From: JAGOBP01 sp964550855
GTDB lineage: Bacteria; Chloroflexota; Anaerolineae; Fen-1058
Direction: 5' to 3'
Length of the DNA stretch: 64,000 bases
NCBI GenBank assembly: GCA_964550855.1
Contig: CAZKBQ010000007.1
Coordinates: forward strand, 44,124-108,123
The notes below the pieces were generated by a model that searched no databases, was not told where the DNA came from, and saw only the letters and a program-made list of their open reading frames with translations. The position numbers were made by a program, and so were the translations under genes. This document shows, piece after piece, positions 51,825 to 59,338 of this stretch. Numbering within the stretch: position 1 is the stretch's first letter; each line of letters opens with the position of its first letter.

Positions 51825-51909
51825 GTAATGAGTAACGAGTAATGAGTAATGCGTAATGAGTAATCAGATCGAGTCTGGTCAAACTTTACTCGTTACTGAT
51901 TGCTCGTCA
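51825..51909. repeat. heptameric repeat with inverted arm between ABC genes
   Basis: Plus-strand TAATGAG/TAACGAG-type units (51825-51864) and a reverse-complement arm (51885-51909). On the minus strand, the TAA stop (51895-51893) and the last codons (TSNQ) of the ABC ATPase lie inside the arm. The element makes up the whole 83-nt gap. Confidence 0.82.
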
Positions 51910-52639
51910 GCCCGACCTTGTCCTCAAGAATCTGATCTGTCACCGCATCATCGCCCACAATCGCGCCGTCGTAAATCTTGATGACGCGCCGGGTGTGCCG
52001 CGCAATGGTCGGATCGTGCGTGACGAAAATGACGGTGATGCCTTTTTCACGATTGAGCCGTTGGAAGATCGCCATGATCTCCGCGCCCGATTTGGAGTCC
52101 AGGTTCCCCGTCGGTTCGTCGGCCAGAATGATGGCCGGGTCGTTGACCAGTGCGCGTGCAATCGCCACGCGCTGCTGCTGCCCGCCGGAGAGCTCGTTGG
52201 GGTGGTGGGACAACCGGTCGCCCAGGCCCACGGCCTGCAGCGCCGCCGTCGCCTGTTCTTTGCGCTTGCGCGCCGACAGCCCGCGCCCGCCTGCGTAGAT
52301 CAGCGGCAGTTCCACATTTTGCAGGGCCGTGGTGCGCGGCAGCAGGTTGAACTGCTGGAAGACGAAGCCGATCTTGCGGTTGCGGATTTCGGCCAGCTGA
52401 TTGTCTGACAGCGTGTGTACATCCACACCGTCCAGTTTGTACAGGCCGGAGGTGGGCTGATCGAGGCAGCCGATGACGTTCATCAGCGTCGATTTGCCGG
52501 AACCGCTCGGGCCCATGATGGCGACCAGGTCGCCTTCGTAGATCGTCAGCGTCGCGCCACGCAGAGCGCGCACTTCGGTCTCGCCCATCTGATAGGTTTT
52601 TGTGATGTCTTCGAGCTCGATAATGGGTTTGGCGCCCAT
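51893..52639 (-). CDS. ABC transporter ATP-binding protein (LolD/MacB type)
   Basis: 248 residues. Walker A GPSGSGKST (~42-50), Q-loop in FVFQQFNLLPR (~90), signature LSGGQQQR (~144-151), Walker B IILADEPTGNLD (~164) and the H-loop VTHD (~199). The LolD/MacB group matches by sequence order and by the neighbours, a membrane-fusion lipoprotein and two MacB-like permeases. The start is taken as ATG 52639 because the family begins with IELEDITKTYQMG soon after; the GTG at 52672 would add an atypical basic stretch. The gene ends inside a heptamer repeat that supplies its last residues and stop. Confidence 0.93.
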   Translation of the reverse strand: MGAKPIIELEDITKTYQMGETEVRALRGATLTIYEGDLVAIMGPSGSGKSTLMNVIGCLDQPTSGLYKLDGVDVHTLSDNQLAEIRNRKIGFVFQQFNLLPRTTALQNVELPLIYAGGRGLSARKRKEQATAALQAVGLGDRLSHHPNELSGGQQQRVAIARALVNDPAIILADEPTGNLDSKSGAEIMAIFQRLNREKGITVIFVTHDPTIARHTRRVIKIYDGAIVGDDAVTDQILEDKVGLTSNQ

Positions 52640-52727
52640 GACCCACCGCCTGCGAAAAGACGTCAAACGCACGGCGTGAACGTGATCAACCGTCCACGGA
52701 TCGGCCTTGACGTTTTCGCGTCACGCT

Positions 52728-54086
52728 TTACTGTCCAAAGAAGCCCGTGCGCTGCGGCACCACCAGCACATCGCCCTCATTCAGGCCGGAGACTACTTCG
52801 CTTTCATTGGTGTTGCGCAGCCCGGTGACGATTTCGATCTCTTCGATCTTGTCCCCGCGCTGGATATTGACGTAGGCCTTGCCCGTCTGCCGGTCGATGC
52901 GGATGGTCCAGTTGGGGATCACCAGCACGTTTTCGCGCACGTTCGTGATGACGTCGGCGTTGGCGCTCATGCCGCCGCGCACCGGCAGGTCGGTCTTGTC
53001 CAGCGAAATGATCACCTTGTACGTGACCACGCCGCCGGTGTCGGCCGCCGTGGGCGCGATGTAATCCACCCGGCCGGTCAGGGTTTGATCGGGCAGGGCG
53101 TCCACGGTGATGACGACCGGCTGTTGTTCCTGCAGCGCGCCCACGCTGTTTTCGTCAATCCCCACGTCGATGTGGAACGACGACAGATCGGCGATCACTG
53201 CCGCCGCCCGCAGACCGCCCGCCGCCACCTGTTCGCCCACCTTCACGTTGAGCTGGGCCACCGTACCGTCGATGGGCGAGATCAACGCGGCGTCTTTCAG
53301 CCGCTGGCGTGCCGCTTCCAGGTTCAACTCGGCCTGCTTCAGCTGCGCTTCGGCTAGGCCGCGCGTCAGATCGTTGCCCAGCAGTTTTTGCAGCTGGGCC
53401 TGAGCCTGCGCCAGCTGCGCGCGCGCCGCCGCCACCTGCGAGTCGGTGCCGCCGCGTTTCACATTGTCGTATTGCAGCTCGGCGATCTGTGCGGCCATGG
53501 CAGCCTGCGCCAGCTGCGACTGCAAAATGTCGCGCGGCAGACCACCCACCGGTTTATCCTTGATTTGATCCCACTGAAACTCGACCTGCCGCTTGGACTC
53601 AATGGCCGAATCGGCCTGCAGGCGCGCAATTTGCAGCGCGTTCTGATCCGGCGTGGTCAACTGCCGCAGACTGGCCGCCGCGCTGGCGATGGCGGCTTCG
53701 GCCGCAGCGATGTCGCTCTGTGTGGGCGAGATCGCCTGCGTGTAAGCCAGCTGCTGAGTGGCCACAGCCTGCTCGGCCTGGCGCACGGCCAGCTCCAGTT
53801 CGGCGGTGTCCAGCTCGGCGATCACATCGCCGGCTTTCACGGTCTCGCCTTCGTCCACCAACAGCGTCTTCACCGTGCCGGGCACGCCGAAGTTAAGACT
53901 GACTTGCGCCGCCGGTTCGATCTTGCCGCTGGCACTGACCGAGGCCCGGATGGTGCCGCGCTGAACAGTCGCGGTCCGGTCGGCGGTGGTTTGGGCATTC
54001 GGCGCGGGCGCGGCGCAGGCGGCCAGCAGCAGGCCGCCCGCCAGCAGCAGACCGATCCATCTCAGGCGATTCGGGGTCAAGGACAT
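52728..54086 (-). CDS. MacA-like membrane-fusion lipoprotein
   Basis: 452 residues. A lipoprotein signal peptide with lipobox LLAAC (Cys ~24) shows that it is lipid-anchored on the outer side of the membrane. The RND/HlyD-type domains follow: a barrel-sandwich half motif (VSASGKIEPAAQVSLNFGVPG...ETVKAGDVIAELD, ~52-95), a long coiled coil (~105-260), the second half (GTVAQLNVKVGEQVAAGG) and the beta-barrel (NSVGALQEQQPVVITVDALPDQTLTGRVDYIAPTAADTGG). It couples the ABC permeases to the exterior. Ribosome-binding site GAGG; promoter at 54102-54107. First gene of the efflux operon. Confidence 0.92.
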   Translation of the reverse strand: MSLTPNRLRWIGLLLAGGLLLAACAAPAPNAQTTADRTATVQRGTIRASVSASGKIEPAAQVSLNFGVPGTVKTLLVDEGETVKAGDVIAELDTAELELAVRQAEQAVATQQLAYTQAISPTQSDIAAAEAAIASAAASLRQLTTPDQNALQIARLQADSAIESKRQVEFQWDQIKDKPVGGLPRDILQSQLAQAAMAAQIAELQYDNVKRGGTDSQVAAARAQLAQAQAQLQKLLGNDLTRGLAEAQLKQAELNLEAARQRLKDAALISPIDGTVAQLNVKVGEQVAAGGLRAAAVIADLSSFHIDVGIDENSVGALQEQQPVVITVDALPDQTLTGRVDYIAPTAADTGGVVTYKVIISLDKTDLPVRGGMSANADVITNVRENVLVIPNWTIRIDRQTGKAYVNIQRGDKIEEIEIVTGLRNTNESEVVSGLNEGDVLVVPQRTGFFGQ

Positions 54087-54101
54087 GGGTTTACCTCAGG
54101 A

Positions 54102-54107
54102 TTTATA
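54102..54107 (-). promoter_or_regulatory. -10 element of the MacA-type efflux operon
   Basis: Minus-strand TATAAA (54107 to 54102) within an AT-rich stretch, 15 bases before the ATG at 54086, so the leader is very short. A ribosome-binding site (GAGG) is nevertheless present. No clear -35. Confidence 0.4.
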
Positions 54108-54122
54108 CTAATTAACCCGCCG

Positions 54123-54875
54123 CTACGGCGCAGGCGTGGTCGGGAACGGGAACGGGAAATTGAACGTCGGGAACGGCGTCGCCATTTGGCCGGTGCACGC
54201 GCCGTCGGCAGCGCAGGTGATGACCACCGGCGCCGGCTCAAAGTAGTTGTTCAAAAAGTCCGCCTCGCCGATCTCGCCGCGGGCCAGTTTTTCAGGCGCG
54301 TAGCGCCGCAGGCGCTGCACGGCGTCGCTGGTCCCGGTCAGATCAGTCGCGGCGATGAACGCCGTGTATAGCGGCGGCTCAATCCGCAGATAATACTGTC
54401 CCAGCGTCCGCTTGGCCGCGCGCAGCATCTCGTCGTAGCCGGGCTGCCAGCGCAGCGGGCTGCGATACTGGATCATCAGCGCCTCTTCACGATCACCTGC
54501 GTCGAACGTAAACCAATAGACCTTGGGATCGATCACGCCCGCGTCGATCAGGGCCGATCTCAAAAGGGCAGGCACTTCCGATCGGGTGATAAAGGTGGCG
54601 GCTGTCTGCCGCCCGATCGATCTTCCGATCGATTCCGGCCTCGTCGTCGGCGTGGCCGTGTCGGTCGGTGCGGCTGCCGGGCTGGCCGTGGCCGGCGCGG
54701 TCGGCGTGAGGCGCGGTGTACGAGTGGGCCTGGGTGTGCGCGTCGGCCCGAACGTGGGAAAAGGCCGTTCGGTCGCCGTCGGCCCAATCGGGCGCGGCGT
54801 GGCCGTGGGGGCAGTGCAGGCCGCGCTGGCGACTGTCACCAACACGATCATCAGCATTAGTGATAAATGGCGCAT
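54123..54875 (-). CDS. lipoprotein with Pro/Thr-rich linker
   Basis: 250 residues. The N-terminal MRHLSLMLMIVLVTVASAAC has a lipobox-like ASAAC, so residue ~20 should be lipidated. A low-complexity linker rich in Thr, Pro and Arg (~22-85) separates the anchor from a folded domain (~90-225; ALLRSALIDAGVIDPKVYWFTFDAGDREEALMIQYRS, RRYAPEKLARGEIGEADFLNNYFEP) and a Pro/Phe tail (FPTFNFPFPFPTTPAP). I know no family for the folded domain. The ATG at 54875 is preferred, the longer frame to 55046 runs into the rex promoter. It lies 36 bases upstream of the macA-type gene on the same strand and may belong to its operon. Confidence 0.78.
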   Translation of the reverse strand: MRHLSLMLMIVLVTVASAACTAPTATPRPIGPTATERPFPTFGPTRTPRPTRTPRLTPTAPATASPAAAPTDTATPTTRPESIGRSIGRQTAATFITRSEVPALLRSALIDAGVIDPKVYWFTFDAGDREEALMIQYRSPLRWQPGYDEMLRAAKRTLGQYYLRIEPPLYTAFIAATDLTGTSDAVQRLRRYAPEKLARGEIGEADFLNNYFEPAPVVITCAADGACTGQMATPFPTFNFPFPFPTTPAP

Positions 54876-54913
54876 CGGTCTCGATTTCCGAACGTCTGAA
54901 TGATGGCAACAAG

Positions 54914-54984
54914 ATTGTACCTGATGTGAGAAAAAAGGTACATGTCTTTTTGCTGTTGCCCGTCGATCTGTTTCGTGGTAACAT
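54914..54984. promoter_or_regulatory. divergent promoter region of the lipoprotein and rex genes
   Basis: Plus strand for rex: TTGCCC (54956-54961), 17 bp, TGGTAACAT extended -10 (54976-54984). Minus strand for the lipoprotein: extended GGTACAAT (-10 at 54919 to 54914). TGTACC (54916-54921) and GGTACA (54937-54942) form an inverted repeat across it. A canonical Rex operator (TTGTGAA...TTCACAA) is not visible. Confidence 0.6.
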
Positions 54985-55044
54985 TTGCCGCACAATCTGC
55001 GCGTGCAATCACAAACTTCGACGCAGTCAGCCACAGGGGGGAAC

Positions 55045-55665
55045 ATGACTTCGGGCGAAATCCCAGATATTGTGATTGGTCGTTTGCCGGTCTATCTGCG
55101 GGCGCTGTCGGTGATGGCGGCAGCCGGGCAAGAGATCACGTCGTCGCATGAGTTGGGCGACAAGTTGGGCATCAGTTCGGCCCAGATTCGCAAGGATTTA
55201 TCCCACTTCGGAGAGTTTGGCAAGCAGGGCACGGGCTATCGCATCAGCCACCTGCAGGATCAACTGCGGCGCATCCTCAAGGTCGATCGCGAATGGCCGG
55301 TGGCGCTGGTGGGCATGGGCGACATCGGCCACGCGCTGGCGCGCTACGGCGGCTTCAAAGATCGCGGCTTCGTCATCACCCTGCTGTTCGACAACGATCC
55401 TGCGAAGATCGGGCGGATGGTGGGTGAGCTGGTGATTCAGGATGTGGCCACGCTGCCGGACGTTGTGCAGCAGCACGGTGTGAAGGTGGCGATGCTGGCC
55501 GTGACCGCCAAAGCCGCGCAGGGTGTGGCCGACCTGTGTGTGAAGGGCGGCGTCCGCGCCATTCTCAACTACGCGCCCATCAACCTCAGCGTGCCGGAGA
55601 ATGTGTATGTGCAGTACCTCGATCCGGTCACGCACCTGCAGCGGATGACGTATTATCTGGAATAA
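55045..55665 (+). CDS. rex: redox-sensing transcriptional repressor Rex
   Basis: 206 residues. N-terminal winged helix with LGDKLGISSAQIRKDLSHFGEFGKQGTGY (~38-66), a very characteristic Rex signature, followed by a Rossmann NAD(H)-binding domain with VALVGMGDIGHALA (~88-101) and LNYAPINLSVPENVYVQYLDP near the end. Rex senses the NADH/NAD+ ratio and represses fermentation and respiration genes when NAD+ is abundant. The start at 55045 has AGGGGGG just upstream. It stands alone, and a terminator follows at 55689. Possible targets here would be the atp or etf genes, but no Rex box was seen. Confidence 0.96.
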   Translation: MTSGEIPDIVIGRLPVYLRALSVMAAAGQEITSSHELGDKLGISSAQIRKDLSHFGEFGKQGTGYRISHLQDQLRRILKVDREWPVALVGMGDIGHALARYGGFKDRGFVITLLFDNDPAKIGRMVGELVIQDVATLPDVVQQHGVKVAMLAVTAKAAQGVADLCVKGGVRAILNYAPINLSVPENVYVQYLDPVTHLQRMTYYLE

Positions 55666-55688
55666 AGCCGGTTTTCCTGAAAAGCAAG

Positions 55689-55725
55689 CGGACGCGGGCT
55701 CGACCATCGAGCTCGCGTCCGTTTC
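55689..55725 (+). terminator. intrinsic terminator of rex
   Basis: 14-bp stem CGGACGCGGGCTCG / CGAGCTCGCGTCCG (with one mismatch) around a five-base loop, followed by TTTCT. Confidence 0.85.
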
Positions 55726-55820
55726 TAGTAGTAGACTGAGGGCCAGCAGGTGAATTGCTGGTACAGAATCAAAGCATTATCTTTGCAGGGTCCCGGCCTT
55801 GGGCGATGAAGAGAGTGGCC

Positions 55821-57641
55821 TTACTTCACCAGGATCATCCGATCCGGATCGCAGTGCGGCGCCAACAATTTCGGCTTATCCTGTTCCCCCAGACCTTCCC
55901 AATCGATGGCAGTGCAAGCCAATTCGAAAGCCGTCTTTACACTGCGGCAGAAGCCCAGTGCAGAGTAAAAGGCCGGCGAAAATTTCTTGGCGGCATCGTC
56001 GCTGATTGCTCCGGACATGCCAACTACACAACAGATGTGCTCGGCGATAGCGGCCGCCTGCACCTCTGTGTAACAGGCGTTCAGCACAACAACTTTAATA
56101 TTATCGTGTAGTAGCTTGAACAGATTGCCAAGGGCGCGCGCGGAGATCGGCCGGCTGCCGGCCGCATCATCCTCGAAGATCAACTGTCCCGCTGAGGTGC
56201 CGTGCCCGCTAAAGTGCACGATGTCCGGCTTGTGGCGCATCAGATATTCCTGCACGTCTTGCGTGCGAACGGCATGATGCTGCTCGAACTCGAACCTATC
56301 GCGATACTCGGCCAGCCGCAGCGCATGATCGATCTCCCGGATCTCCTCGCCTAGTCGGAGCCGGGCTTGATCAGATGGATCCGCGCTTAAAAAGAGAATG
56401 GTCACCACCTTTTGATCATCCTTTCCTTGCGAGATGGTATCGCCTGGCTTCAGCTGGGTCAATGCGTTATACAGCCAGCCCAGACGCTCGCGCCTGGTGC
56501 GTGAAGTCGCCAGCTGAACTCGCAAATGGAGAAGCGCCGCCGAGCCCCCCAGCAAATCTCCACAATAGAAAGTGTCGCCGTGTGGTGATTGATCGACAAA
56601 TGGCTGTTTCTTCGCCGCAAGGCTATGCAAGGCTTCACGAATCTCCTGGGAACGCCAGTCTCCATTAGAACCGATCAAGCTCACGGCCTCATCGCCATTA
56701 AACGGCGTCATGCGGCGGGCCGCAAAAACCGCCACTGCAAGTTGTAGATCACTATAGCCTTGCAAGATTTCGAGATAATTCGTCCCGGGCTTTAGCTTGT
56801 CGGTGATTTTTCGGATCCGGGTAGGCGTAATCACCGCCTCCAGGTCTTGTGCATTGACTTCGTCTCGTGCGCGCCGTCCTGCCGTTACCATTTCAAGCGC
56901 TGCCTCACGTGCCAGGATGTGGACGGTGGCAGGGATCCCGCAGGACAGATTCACAATTTCCTCTTTTACCGCAGAGTGAAACTTGATGCCGCATTTCTTG
57001 CTTCCATCAACAAGAATACCTTCCAATTCCAGTCCTTCCCAGGGCGGCACGTCAATTAGATCTATCGGCAACCGCCCGGCCAACGGCAACTCACCCCGGC
57101 GTTGATAGGGCAGTCCGGCCGTCAGGACGACTTTGGCGTTTGGGAAGCGGTCAAAATTATCGCCCAGGTGCTTGATAAAACTAAACAGCTGCTCAATGTC
57201 CTGCTTTGACTCCATGGCCTCCTGTAAGTTATCGATCCACAGCAGCAGATAATTGCGCGAGAGCAGATCGGCCAGCCCGTTGTCGCCGAGTTGATCAATA
57301 TCTGTGCCTGAGTGATCATTCAACGCCTCGCGCACCTCGCGAGCGATTGATCCCGCGAAATTGCCGCGCAGCCGGTTACCTTGAATCGACACTTGACGCC
57401 GGAAAGTGGCATGAATCTTCTGCGGGCCTAGCAAAAGATCGACATTCTCTCGAATCAGGCTGGTCTTGCCGACGCCCATGTGTCCCAGTACCAGTGGCGT
57501 GCCCCCCTTGTCGCGCAAGCTGTCGAAGACTTGTTGGCGCAGCCCGGGCCGATCGGCATATGCCACACTCCCCGTGCTGAGGCTGGGCCTTTTTCGATTA
57601 AAAGTATCCTCAATGAGCGTCTGTATGTTCTGATGGAGCAT
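55821..57641 (-). CDS. AAA/STAND ATPase fused to a CHAT caspase-like protease domain
   Basis: 606 residues in two halves. The N-terminal half is an AAA-type P-loop NTPase: Walker A GHMGVGKTS (~53-61), Walker B LLLWIDNLQE (~135), a sensor segment KVVLTAGLPYQ and a winged-helix-like part to ~330. The C-terminal half (~405-606) is a CHAT domain: VTILFLSADPSDQARLRL, the catalytic His in IVHFSGHGTSAG (~474-479) and the catalytic Cys in VVVLNACYTEVQAAAIAEH (~519), followed by GMSGAISDDAAKKF. CHAT proteases fused to NTPases act in programmed cell death and anti-phage systems, so ATP-driven activation of a protease is inferred. Base composition is less GC-rich than neighbours. ATG 57641 is chosen; TTG 57647 is possible. 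Confidence 0.88.
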   Translation of the reverse strand: MLHQNIQTLIEDTFNRKRPSLSTGSVAYADRPGLRQQVFDSLRDKGGTPLVLGHMGVGKTSLIRENVDLLLGPQKIHATFRRQVSIQGNRLRGNFAGSIAREVREALNDHSGTDIDQLGDNGLADLLSRNYLLLWIDNLQEAMESKQDIEQLFSFIKHLGDNFDRFPNAKVVLTAGLPYQRRGELPLAGRLPIDLIDVPPWEGLELEGILVDGSKKCGIKFHSAVKEEIVNLSCGIPATVHILAREAALEMVTAGRRARDEVNAQDLEAVITPTRIRKITDKLKPGTNYLEILQGYSDLQLAVAVFAARRMTPFNGDEAVSLIGSNGDWRSQEIREALHSLAAKKQPFVDQSPHGDTFYCGDLLGGSAALLHLRVQLATSRTRRERLGWLYNALTQLKPGDTISQGKDDQKVVTILFLSADPSDQARLRLGEEIREIDHALRLAEYRDRFEFEQHHAVRTQDVQEYLMRHKPDIVHFSGHGTSAGQLIFEDDAAGSRPISARALGNLFKLLHDNIKVVVLNACYTEVQAAAIAEHICCVVGMSGAISDDAAKKFSPAFYSALGFCRSVKTAFELACTAIDWEGLGEQDKPKLLAPHCDPDRMILVK

Positions 57642-57682
57642 AAGCAAAGTACCTCTCCGAGTCGTTCAGTAGCGCCCGCCAC

Positions 57683-57730
57683 GCTGCATGTCAGGCCGGC
57701 GCCACAGAATACGCCAGCCTGATATGCAGC
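57683..57730. repeat. long inverted repeat between the CHAT gene and its upstream partner
   Basis: GCTGCATGTCAGGCCGGCG (57683-57701) pairs with CGCCAGCCTGATATGCAGC (57712-57730) at 17 of 19 positions around a ten-base loop. It lies in the 131-nt gap between the two genes. No U-tract follows on either strand, so it is more likely a regulatory or processing structure than a simple terminator. Confidence 0.7.
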
Positions 57731-57772
57731 GCAACTTGCAGCAAAGGACCCTGAAGAACGACTCTGGCTGCG

Positions 57773-59167
57773 TCAATCCTGATTCTGTTCGGCAAACAGC
57801 CCCAATTGTTTGCCGATTTGTGACAGAACGTTCATATCAATCGGGCGGCCGGACTGCGCCAGCCGCATCAGCAGCATGATAACCTCCGCCGCCGAAGCCT
57901 CAGTCTTCTTGGTCGAAGAAGGCACCATATCCGGGAGCATTGCTTCCAGCTTGTCCACGATGCGGCGTACATGCACATCGCTCAGCGGCATGCCGACGTA
58001 GCCCTCAAACGTTTCCTGGAATTCCAGCGCCGCAACGTTAGCCCGGCTTAATTGATTGGAAGTGAGCGCCGTGACCCCGCGGCGTTTGACGATATCCATC
58101 ACCGGCCCTTCGGCATCCGTGCCGCCGCTGGCGATTCTCCGAAAGCGGTTAACGTCAGATACAATTTCGAAAAAAGCATCAATCCGATAGCGCGCTCGTC
58201 CGCTCAAATAATGATAGAGCGCCACACCCGCCGGGATTTCGTCCTGGGTCGTATCGCCAGTATCAGCCCAGATTTGGTCAACTGCCCTGGAGGTCAAGTG
58301 CCACATATCGGTGCCGGCGGTGAAGTCAAAGTGGCTAAAGCCGGTGATCACAGCATATTTCACGCCCTCTGAGCGGCATTTTGCCCCAATCTGTTCCAAA
58401 GAGGCCGCATTGACCTTAGAGCGGGCTTCGAGGTAATCTAGCCCTATACGTGCCCACTTGTCAGCCTCGGATTCGGGGATCATGGCTGGATCGTAAATCC
58501 GATAATCCTTGGCCAGTTCTATCACATCTTCAGGTTTAGCCTGCCGAAGATCGACGTTGAAGTTTGACACACCGGTGGGGGTTTCGCGCAGGAAGAGGTT
58601 GATGGGGTTGGGAAACTTCTTGAAAACCGTATAGTCGAATCGCCCCATTCTGCTCAGTGCTTCGGTGCAGTATTTGCAAAAGCAGGTCAGCTTAATCCGA
58701 TTGTCGCTGGCCGACATACCGTTGATGTCGACAATATCCACGACGATGCCGGCGGTTGGAATGCCTTTGGCTTTCAAGGCGTCGATGGCCTCGTCAATGC
58801 ACGCGCGCAACAGCTTTTGCGAGGCCGGATTGGTCAGACAAATGCCGGTTGCTTCCCGTGCATACTGCGTGCGCGTCTGCAGGCCTGAGGTCTCCAGAAA
58901 ATTCATTGATGGAATGATCGAGCCGTACAGCTCTGAGCCATATCTTTTCACCTCGCCCGCCAACGCGAGGAAATCAGGAATTGCCCAGGGGCCTGAATTT
59001 CGATCGATGATGTTCGACGGATAGTTTGCTCCGCCAAAATCAATTAATGGGAGGCAGATAACGTCGGGCTTCTCAATCTTGAGTCGATGGCAAAACTCGT
59101 CAACGAGGTCGCTTAGCGGGGTGGTGGCCAACAGTGCTGCATCCGGAATATCGAGTATGCTCTTCAT
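57773..59167 (-). CDS. TIM-barrel-like protein of unknown function paired with the CHAT gene
   Basis: 464 residues. The N-terminal ~370 residues show the regular hydrophobic strand pattern of an (alpha/beta)8 barrel (DVICLPLIDFGG, ELYGSIIPSMNFL, GIVVDIVDINGM, VKYAVITGFSHFD), with a CFCKYC motif (~165-170) of the kind seen in uncharacterised glycoside-hydrolase-like proteins. A Ser/Thr/Lys-rich linker (~415-425, PSSTKKTEAS) separates a small helical C-terminal part (VIMLLMRLAQSGRPIDMNVLSQIGKQLG). No known defence domain is recognised. It lies 131 bases upstream of the CHAT gene on the same strand and shares its lower G+C. It could be a target, sensor or chaperone of the protease, which is inference. 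GAGAGG precedes the ATG. Confidence 0.72.
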   Translation of the reverse strand: MKSILDIPDAALLATTPLSDLVDEFCHRLKIEKPDVICLPLIDFGGANYPSNIIDRNSGPWAIPDFLALAGEVKRYGSELYGSIIPSMNFLETSGLQTRTQYAREATGICLTNPASQKLLRACIDEAIDALKAKGIPTAGIVVDIVDINGMSASDNRIKLTCFCKYCTEALSRMGRFDYTVFKKFPNPINLFLRETPTGVSNFNVDLRQAKPEDVIELAKDYRIYDPAMIPESEADKWARIGLDYLEARSKVNAASLEQIGAKCRSEGVKYAVITGFSHFDFTAGTDMWHLTSRAVDQIWADTGDTTQDEIPAGVALYHYLSGRARYRIDAFFEIVSDVNRFRRIASGGTDAEGPVMDIVKRRGVTALTSNQLSRANVAALEFQETFEGYVGMPLSDVHVRRIVDKLEAMLPDMVPSSTKKTEASAAEVIMLLMRLAQSGRPIDMNVLSQIGKQLGLFAEQNQD

Positions 59168-59338
59168 GACGTCCTCTCTATGTTCGCGTGTGCTGCTCCG
59201 AATGTTTCAACGCAGGGCACAATTATTCGAGATACTTTGATTTCGGAGTACGACGGAAACTTCGACGTATGCGGCTGTTGGCTCGAGGTTAGAAGCGTTG
59301 TATTTGTTGTATGATGCCTCCTGAGGCGTGCGCGATGG

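Noticed and set aside
55045..55665. Rex controlling its own promoter or the atp operon
   Set aside because: No TTGTGAA-type palindrome is present upstream of rex or near the visible atp genes.
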